In this document: positions 58,430 to 64,000 of the stretch, piece after piece
How positions within the stretch are numbered: position 1 is the first letter of the stretch
Layout: the number at the start of each line of letters is the position of its first letter
Assembly (NCBI GenBank): GCA_029261405.1
Contig: JAJDBK010000046.1
Coordinates: 1 to 64,000, forward strand
Direction: 5' to 3'
Length of the DNA: 64,000 bases
Source of the DNA: Nitrospinaceae bacterium
GTDB lineage: Bacteria; Nitrospinota_A; UBA7883; JAJDBK01
Made by a program: the position numbers and the translations under genes
The notes under the pieces: generated by a model
What the model was told of the DNA's origin: nothing
The model's database searches: none
The model's input: the letters and a program-made list of their open reading frames with translations, nothing else

Positions 58430-61400
58430 ATGGTCGAAGAATCGAAAGTAGTCGAATCAGTTGATCGTCTGAACATCAGCGCCAGCCTCACTTCCAAACT
58501 TATCGTTCGTTTTCTATTTGGCGTGATGTTCCCCCTTGTAGCGCTGTTCGTAATCAGCTACATCGTTGCAAACAGTGTCTTGGAAGAAGAAGTAGCCGCA
58601 CGGATAATCGGTATCGCCGAAGAGAAGACATACAGAATCGAGGAGTTTGTCAAACACCGTATAGAGGAAGCCACCTCCCTTGCGGTTACTCCGAGCATTG
58701 TCGGTGCGTTCGGGAAGCTTGAAAACGCCTTCAAATCATCTGGTCCCGACTCGGAGGAGTACCTGACCGAGGATAGACGTATTCGATCTATTCTTCCCCG
58801 AATTATGACGCAATCAGACTATTACGACATAATTTTTATCAGCCTTTCAGGTGACATCTTCTACACCTTCGCTCACGAGAAAGATTTCGGAGCCAACCTT
58901 AAAACTGGAGAATTAGCGGAGACCGAACTTGCAAACGCCTTCAACCGCACGTTGGTAAAATCAGAGCCGATGGTCTCCGGGTATTCCCATTACCCTCCGT
59001 CGAAATCCCCTGCGCCGTTTATCGCCGTACCTGTCATCATCGGTCAGAAGTTAACCGGTGTTCTGGCGATTCAGTTACCGGCTGAGCCATTTCTTCACAT
59101 TGTGCAGGATTACAGGGGATTGGGAAAGAGCGGTGAAACCGTAGTCGGAAAAGTGGCCGAAGGTGGCGCTCTGGTCGTACTTCCCCTTAGAAACCAACCG
59201 GACGCCGCCTTCCGTCTCATTATCAAAGATGAGGGAAAATCGGGGAATCCTGTCGTACAGGCCGCAAACGGCGCAGTCGGGCATTCCATTACATACGATT
59301 ACCGGGATAGGAAAGTTCTGGCGGCCTGGCGGCCACTCCCCTATTTTTCCCTCGGTATGGTGGTGAAAATCGACGCCGACGAGGTTTTCGCCAGGCGGGA
59401 TCAGCTTCGTAACCTCTCCATGGCTCTTTCGGCTATGGCTCTCCTGATTGTGCTGCTGTTGGGAGGATATGTCTACCGAACGGTTTCAATACCGCTATTG
59501 GCCCTTACTGCGGCCAGCAGACGCATAAGTGATGGCGATCTGGACATTAACCTCGATATCAGGTCGGGCGACGAAATCGGGGCGCTTGCCGGAACGTTAA
59601 ACAAAATGGCGGGTAACCTTAAATACAAACGAGACCATATGGAGGAGGAAGTGCGTCTGAGGACGGCTGAACTCGACGAACATAACATGGCTCTCGTAAA
59701 GAGCGAAACCCGCTTGGCAAAAGCCCAGGCGGTGGCGCGTATCGGTAACTGGGAATACGATTTTATTACGGATGATTTTTTCTGTTCCGATGAACTGGCA
59801 AATATATTCGGACTTTCAACCGACTGGTTCGACACCACGCTAAAAGAGTTCCAGGCGCTTATCCACCCGGATGATTTCGGGTTTGTTGAAAAATCCCGTG
59901 CGGAATCTGTAGCATTGAAGCAACCGTTCGATATCGTTTACAGAATCTGCCTCGGAGACGGGCGGATAAAATATGTCAATGAACATTGCGAGACCTTCTT
60001 TAATGACAACGGAGATCCGTTACGTACTGTCGGCGCCGTTCAGGATATCACCGAACGACATCTGGCCACAGAGGAACGGAATCGACTCTCCATCGTGGTG
60101 GAACAGGCGGCCGAAGCCATTGCCATCGCTGATACTGAAGGAGTGATCAAATATGTCAACCCCTCCTTCGAACGAATCACAGGTTATGCAAAAGAGAACG
60201 CACTGGGTAAAAACCTCGGTATTGTAGTCGATCAGAACGGTTCCGGCGTTCTTTTCTCCACCATCCTCGTAGCCATCAACAATGCGGAGACATGGCGAGG
60301 GGAATTGACTTTTACTCGTGGCCTCACAGAAGAGGTGGAACTGGAAAGCTCTATAACTCCGGTTCTTGGAGCGGATGGCAAGGTAGAGAATATCGCCTGT
60401 ATACTTCGCGATATCACCCGGGAAGCTACCTTGGAGCGCCAGGTGTCCCAGAGCCAGAAGATGCAGGCCATCGGAACCCTGGCAGGTGGCATAGCCCACG
60501 ATTTCAACAATATCCTTACTGCCGTTATGGGATTTGTGGAACTTGTACAGGACGAATTGCCAGAAAAACAGGAGGCGTACAACGACCTGGGAGAGGCTCT
60601 CAAAGGGTGCCACAGAGCCAAGGATCTTATTCAGCAGATCCTGGTCTTCAGCAGGCAAAGTGAAACCGAGTTCAGACCGATCCATATGAGCATGGTGGTT
60701 TCGAACACACTGAAACTTATTCGGGCCACATTTCCTGTGACCATTAAAATCGTCGAACAGATCGAGAATAAAAAAGAGGTTATCCTTGCCGATGAAACGC
60801 AGATTACACAAGTGGTTCTCAACCTGTGCAACAACGCAGAACACGCCATGCACAACCAGGGAGGCGTTCTGGCGGTCACAGTGAAGAGTCATACTGTCGA
60901 TAGCGAGTTTGCGGAACTGCATAAAGGTCTTGCCCCCGGACCATATGTTCTCGTCACCATCGGCGATACCGGGAAAGGAATTGATCGGTATACCCTGAAA
61001 CGGATTTTTGAGCCTTTCTTTACCACCAAAATCCAGGGCGAAGGAACCGGTCTGGGCCTCTCGGTGGTCCATGGCATCATGGAAGCCCACGGTGGGCTGG
61101 TCACCGTATATAGCGAAGTTGGGAAAGGCGCCATGTTCCACCTCTACTTCCCCAGGGTTGACAGAAACGCCAACGATGATGAGGAAGAGAAGAACGAGAT
61201 CGTGACGCAAAGCGGACGGGTTCTTTTCGTGGACGACGAGAAACATATCTCGATAGTCGCAAAAAGGGCGCTCACTACGTCCGGATTCGATGTGACAGCT
61301 ACCACCGACCCGGTCGAGGCGCTGGAGATTTTCGCCAGAGATCCTTTGGCATACGACATAATCGTCACCGATCACACCATGCCTGCAATGACCGGAGTGG

Positions 61401-61576
61401 AACTGGCAATAAAAGCGCGTCAGTTGCGATCCGATATCCCGGTGGTGCTTACGACAGGCTACAGTATGGTTATCGACGAAAAAGTAGCCGCCGAATGCGG
61501 AGTGTGCGAACTTGTCATAAAACCTTTCAACAAAAAAGAACTGGTGACAGCTATCGTCAAGGGTTTAAACGGGTGA
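58430..61576 (+). CDS. Hybrid sensor histidine kinase (Cache-like, HAMP, two PAS, HisKA, HATPase, receiver)
   Basis: 1048 residues. Membrane helices at about 24-46 and 328-350 (LSMALSAMALLIVLLLGGYV) enclose a periplasmic Cache-like sensor. Then HAMP (about 351-402), PAS 1 (about 435-545, with VARIGNWEYDF and LIHPDDF), PAS 2 (about 556-670, IADTEGVIKYVNPSFERITGY), HisKA with H690 (GTLAGGIAHDFNNILTAV), HATPase (VVLNLCNNAEHAM, IGDTGKGID, GEGTGLGLSVVHGI) and a receiver with phospho-Asp981 (IIVTDHTMPAM) and KPF. The IAHDFNNIL box matches the NtrB-like HisKA group. It precedes a response-regulator gene by 137 bases; the two may act together. Signal unknown. Confidence 0.94.
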   Translation: MVEESKVVESVDRLNISASLTSKLIVRFLFGVMFPLVALFVISYIVANSVLEEEVAARIIGIAEEKTYRIEEFVKHRIEEATSLAVTPSIVGAFGKLENAFKSSGPDSEEYLTEDRRIRSILPRIMTQSDYYDIIFISLSGDIFYTFAHEKDFGANLKTGELAETELANAFNRTLVKSEPMVSGYSHYPPSKSPAPFIAVPVIIGQKLTGVLAIQLPAEPFLHIVQDYRGLGKSGETVVGKVAEGGALVVLPLRNQPDAAFRLIIKDEGKSGNPVVQAANGAVGHSITYDYRDRKVLAAWRPLPYFSLGMVVKIDADEVFARRDQLRNLSMALSAMALLIVLLLGGYVYRTVSIPLLALTAASRRISDGDLDINLDIRSGDEIGALAGTLNKMAGNLKYKRDHMEEEVRLRTAELDEHNMALVKSETRLAKAQAVARIGNWEYDFITDDFFCSDELANIFGLSTDWFDTTLKEFQALIHPDDFGFVEKSRAESVALKQPFDIVYRICLGDGRIKYVNEHCETFFNDNGDPLRTVGAVQDITERHLATEERNRLSIVVEQAAEAIAIADTEGVIKYVNPSFERITGYAKENALGKNLGIVVDQNGSGVLFSTILVAINNAETWRGELTFTRGLTEEVELESSITPVLGADGKVENIACILRDITREATLERQVSQSQKMQAIGTLAGGIAHDFNNILTAVMGFVELVQDELPEKQEAYNDLGEALKGCHRAKDLIQQILVFSRQSETEFRPIHMSMVVSNTLKLIRATFPVTIKIVEQIENKKEVILADETQITQVVLNLCNNAEHAMHNQGGVLAVTVKSHTVDSEFAELHKGLAPGPYVLVTIGDTGKGIDRYTLKRIFEPFFTTKIQGEGTGLGLSVVHGIMEAHGGLVTVYSEVGKGAMFHLYFPRVDRNANDDEEEKNEIVTQSGRVLFVDDEKHISIVAKRALTTSGFDVTATTDPVEALEIFARDPLAYDIIVTDHTMPAMTGVELAIKARQLRSDIPVVLTTGYSMVIDEKVAAECGVCELVIKPFNKKELVTAIVKGLNG

Positions 61577-61713
61577 GCGGTCCGGCCATTACGTTTTTTT
61601 CATGACAGTAGTTGCGTAAAGGTTGGATAGCATTGAAAACTGTGTGATAATTGATCCGGTTTAATTGAATTCAGCCGGTTTTTTCAATGATATCTATACA
61701 AGTTTCCTGAACC

Positions 61714-63267
61714 ATGGACAAATCGAAAATCCTTGTGGCCGACGACAGCCCTACCATTCAGAAGGTGTTTGAGCTGGCGTTGGAAAAAGAGAATATCGAC
61801 CTGCTTTTAGCCGGTGACGGTGAATCCGCTTTTGCCATGGTACAGGAAAACAGACCTGATATCGTCATAGTGGATGTGAACATGCCCGGCATTTCCGGCT
61901 TTGAATTTTGCGCTCGACTGAAAGAAGAGACCGATACAGCCAGAATACCGGTCTACCTTCTTGCAAGCGCTCTGGACGAGTTCGACCAGGAACAAGCGGA
62001 TAAGGTGGGGGCCGCCGGTAAAATGGAGAAACCGTTCCGGTCGGAAGATATGGTCAACAGCATCCAAAAAGCGCTGGAAGACGCCAGAAACGCACCTGAA
62101 CCTGAACCGCTACCCGAACCGCTACCCGAACCGACACCTGAACCTGAACCGGAAATCGAAGCTCTACCCATGGTCTTCACAAGCGACGATGACGATGAAC
62201 CGGAAACAACTGAGGAAGCAAAAGAGGATACACCCGCCGAGGAACCGGAGAATGAGTTTGAGGATACGGATGTAGACGACTTTGAGGATTTCGACGTTTC
62301 CCTCGATGTCATGACCGAAGAGCCTATCACAAAAGAACAGGCCGCCGAAGAGCCGGTCATAAAAGAATACGCTCCTGCTGAACCGGAAATGGACGAGGAG
62401 GAGATGGGTGAACGTGAAGATGTCGCGCCTGTCGAGCAGGAGGAAAACGATCCCTTTAACGATACTTCATCGCGCCTCATCATTGAGATCGAAAAAGAGG
62501 ATATCGAACGGGATGAATCATCTTTGGCTCAGAAGTTGGACGATGATGTCGATTACACCTTAAGCGAAGAAGAGAAGGGGGAGGCGGCGCAAACCGTAAA
62601 AGAGACGACTATTCCCAACGATGAACCTGTTGTAATCACTCTTGACTCCACTTTGATTGTGGACGAAGAGGAGGAGGACGAAACCTTCGAGGTGGCAAAC
62701 GACGAAGAGGAGTTTGAGGAGGATGAACTCGACGATGATGATCTGGACGAAGAGGATGAACCAGGTGAGCGGGAGGAGTTTGAGGAGTCTGGTTTCGCGC
62801 CTGACGACGTTCAGGAAGTCGGGCCGCCCGATTCTGAAGTAGATGACGAGAGTGATTTCTCCATGCCTGAAACGGATAAAATCATGCAGGCGCTTAACGA
62901 GGAGGAATCGAGGATCAAGCGTAGTGAAACCATTGCAACCATCCCGGTTGAGGAGGAATCTTCATCCCCCGCATTGACATCCGCCGCCATCGAACGAAAA
63001 ATCGACACAGCAATCCGTAACGCCGTCAGTTTCCTTGAGGAGGGCAGACTGGAGGTGGTGGTGGACAGGTCGGTAAAAAAATCGGTCCAGGACGCTGTCG
63101 ATCACGACCGGATAGAGCAGACCCTTGATGTGGCTATAAGAGAAACCATTAATAGCATGAAACCGCAGATCATGGAAATCTTCCGAAAAGTCGCCACCGA
63201 CATTACCCTCAATATCGCCGAAGACCTCGTAAAACAGACCATAGACCAGATCAAAAGTGGAGATTAA
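61714..63267 (+). CDS. Response regulator with long acidic disordered region
   Basis: 517 residues. N-terminal receiver (1-120) with acidic pair ADDSPTIQKV (D10, D11), phospho-Asp54 (VDVNMPGISG) and a KPF motif (MEKPFRS). Residues about 125-420 are low-complexity and strongly acidic, beginning with a Pro-Glu repeat (EPLPEPLPEPTPEPEPE) and runs of Asp/Glu. The C-terminal 95 residues are predicted helical (AAIERKIDTAIRNAVSFLEE, IRETINSMKPQIMEIF, NIAEDLVKQTIDQIK) and recall the end module of receiver proteins with disordered linkers that take part in polar or surface-motility organisation. No DNA-binding output domain. Confidence 0.88.
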   Translation: MDKSKILVADDSPTIQKVFELALEKENIDLLLAGDGESAFAMVQENRPDIVIVDVNMPGISGFEFCARLKEETDTARIPVYLLASALDEFDQEQADKVGAAGKMEKPFRSEDMVNSIQKALEDARNAPEPEPLPEPLPEPTPEPEPEIEALPMVFTSDDDDEPETTEEAKEDTPAEEPENEFEDTDVDDFEDFDVSLDVMTEEPITKEQAAEEPVIKEYAPAEPEMDEEEMGEREDVAPVEQEENDPFNDTSSRLIIEIEKEDIERDESSLAQKLDDDVDYTLSEEEKGEAAQTVKETTIPNDEPVVITLDSTLIVDEEEEDETFEVANDEEEFEEDELDDDDLDEEDEPGEREEFEESGFAPDDVQEVGPPDSEVDDESDFSMPETDKIMQALNEEESRIKRSETIATIPVEEESSSPALTSAAIERKIDTAIRNAVSFLEEGRLEVVVDRSVKKSVQDAVDHDRIEQTLDVAIRETINSMKPQIMEIFRKVATDITLNIAEDLVKQTIDQIKSGD

Positions 63268-63303
63268 CAGGGTCGCCGCTAAGGGTAACGCTAATACCTC
63301 CTT

Positions 63304-64000
63304 TTAAAAATACCAGGCCGCCTCAAGTTTCAGGTAGCTGTCGTTACGGAATCCGTAGAGCGGGTCGGTTTCGGGAGCGTCGAGGAATGCGCCTGCTTCC
63401 AGTGTTGATCTGATACTGTCACCGAATCTCCGGCTCCCCTCAACCACAACCGCACGGGCCGACGTATCGAGGTCCTGTACCAGACCTGTCAGCAACTCGG
63501 TCGAGTCTACATCGTTTAGCGCCAGTCGCAGACCCAGGGTTATATCGTTGTTGTAGGGGGTTTCGGCATCACGGCCCCTGTCGTCATAGAGGTATTCTAC
63601 GATAGTACCTATATCCGCGCCGGAATCGAAAACCCCATAGAAAAAATATTCAAAACCGATATCAGCGGCTGTATAGCTATCTCCGTCCCAACTCCGGTGG
63701 ATCGCCTCTAATTTCCATATAAAGTCGCCCGCCATCAATTGCAAATCAACTCCCGACTGCTGAATCTGTATATAGTGCGGAACCAGTACCGGCGCCACGC
63801 CAATAGTTTCTTTGTATCGAAGTTGCGGATCGCGCCCTGTACCGCTGAAATGGGAAAGCCCGATATCCCAATCACCTATGGTGTGGGAATAACGGACCGC
63901 GAAATCGATGTGACATTCTTCATCCGCGTTTTCATAAGTTGCGTTAGAAGTATCCACCACCAGCGGATAACGCAATCTCCCCTTCTCTCCCGGAAACGTG
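63304..64000 (-). CDS. Partial beta-rich protein, probable outer-membrane barrel (C-terminal part)
   Basis: The frame is open to the right edge of the window, so the N-terminus is missing; at least 232 residues remain. Alternating hydrophobic/polar strands with aromatic ends (VRYSHTIGDWDIGLSHFSG, IGFEYFFYGVF, IGTIVEYLYD, ITLGLRLALND) and a C-terminal strand ending in aromatic Phe (YLKLEAAWYF) are typical of beta-barrel outer-membrane proteins. No specific family is recognised. It is convergent with the response-regulator gene, 36 bases away. Confidence 0.7.
   Translation of the reverse strand, partial: TFPGEKGRLRYPLVVDTSNATYENADEECHIDFAVRYSHTIGDWDIGLSHFSGTGRDPQLRYKETIGVAPVLVPHYIQIQQSGVDLQLMAGDFIWKLEAIHRSWDGDSYTAADIGFEYFFYGVFDSGADIGTIVEYLYDDRGRDAETPYNNDITLGLRLALNDVDSTELLTGLVQDLDTSARAVVVEGSRRFGDSIRSTLEAGAFLDAPETDPLYGFRNDSYLKLEAAWYF

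Noticed and set aside
60020-61375. 451-codon frame antisense to the hybrid kinase
   Set aside because: Lies wholly inside a well-supported kinase gene; long antisense frames are common with this codon bias and the product resembles no family.
61650-61690. Rho-independent terminator after the large hybrid kinase (CCGG...CCGG then T-run)
   Set aside because: The stem would be only 4 bp with a long loop; too weak to annotate.

Overview
This 64 kb window is bacterial chromosome of about 50% GC, almost fully coding, from a Gram-negative-type organism. The evidence is a complete division and cell-wall cluster with FtsQ/FtsA/FtsL, diaminopimelate synthesis and a beta-barrel-like protein at the right edge. 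The gene groupings (lysA-dapF-dapA-dapB, accB-accC, an anaerobic B12 operon, a selenocysteine tRNA, Na+ decarboxylase subunits) resemble Desulfobacterota/Nitrospinota-like anaerobic or microaerophilic lineages. That placement is an inference and no species is claimed.

Left part (1-20.3 kb). On the minus strand accB-accC is followed by a metallo-beta-lactamase-fold hydrolase and the stump of an Mrr-type restriction gene. On the plus strand lysA-dapF-dapA-dapB makes lysine and meso-diaminopimelate for the wall cluster further right; beta and gamma subunits of a Na+-translocating decarboxylase follow. A minus-strand operon then runs TPR protein - aroQ - Xaa-Pro peptidase - DUF1538 - DUF1538 - PII-like - CBS, which looks like a nucleotide-sensing membrane module. 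Next come an Hsp20 chaperone, a hybrid histidine kinase with a palindromic promoter, a receiver-domain remnant, argB, a small unknown gene and xerC.

Middle part (20.7-42.8 kb). A complete, tightly overlapping dcw cluster: mraZ, rsmH, ftsL, ftsI, murE, murF, mraY, murD, ftsW, murG, murC, murB, ddl, ftsQ, ftsA, ftsZ. It is preceded by three 10-bp-spaced repeats that are probably the MraZ operator. Continuing in the same direction are a DUF484 protein, a second decarboxylase of the LysA fold, an unlisted 58-residue membrane protein and mutS2.

Right part (42.8-64 kb). A tRNA-Sec gene is followed by a short tandem-repeat array and a copy of the tRNA 5' end. A 17-gene minus-strand operon under a cobalamin riboswitch then encodes most of the anaerobic adenosylcobalamin pathway plus a cobalt ECF transporter (cbiA, C, X, M, N, Q, O, D, E, L, F, G, H, J, cobO, cobT and a cobC-cbiP fusion). 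cbiT, cbiB, cobU and cobS are not in the window. The end holds a large PAS-containing hybrid histidine kinase, a response regulator with a very acidic disordered region, and a partial beta-rich protein.

The most unusual items are the paired DUF1538/PII/CBS module, a dispersed hairpin repeat with a compensatory base change found in three places, the duplication of the tRNA-Sec 5' end around that repeat array, the LysA-like paralogue that has lost the DAP-binding motif, and the CobC-CbiP fusion.
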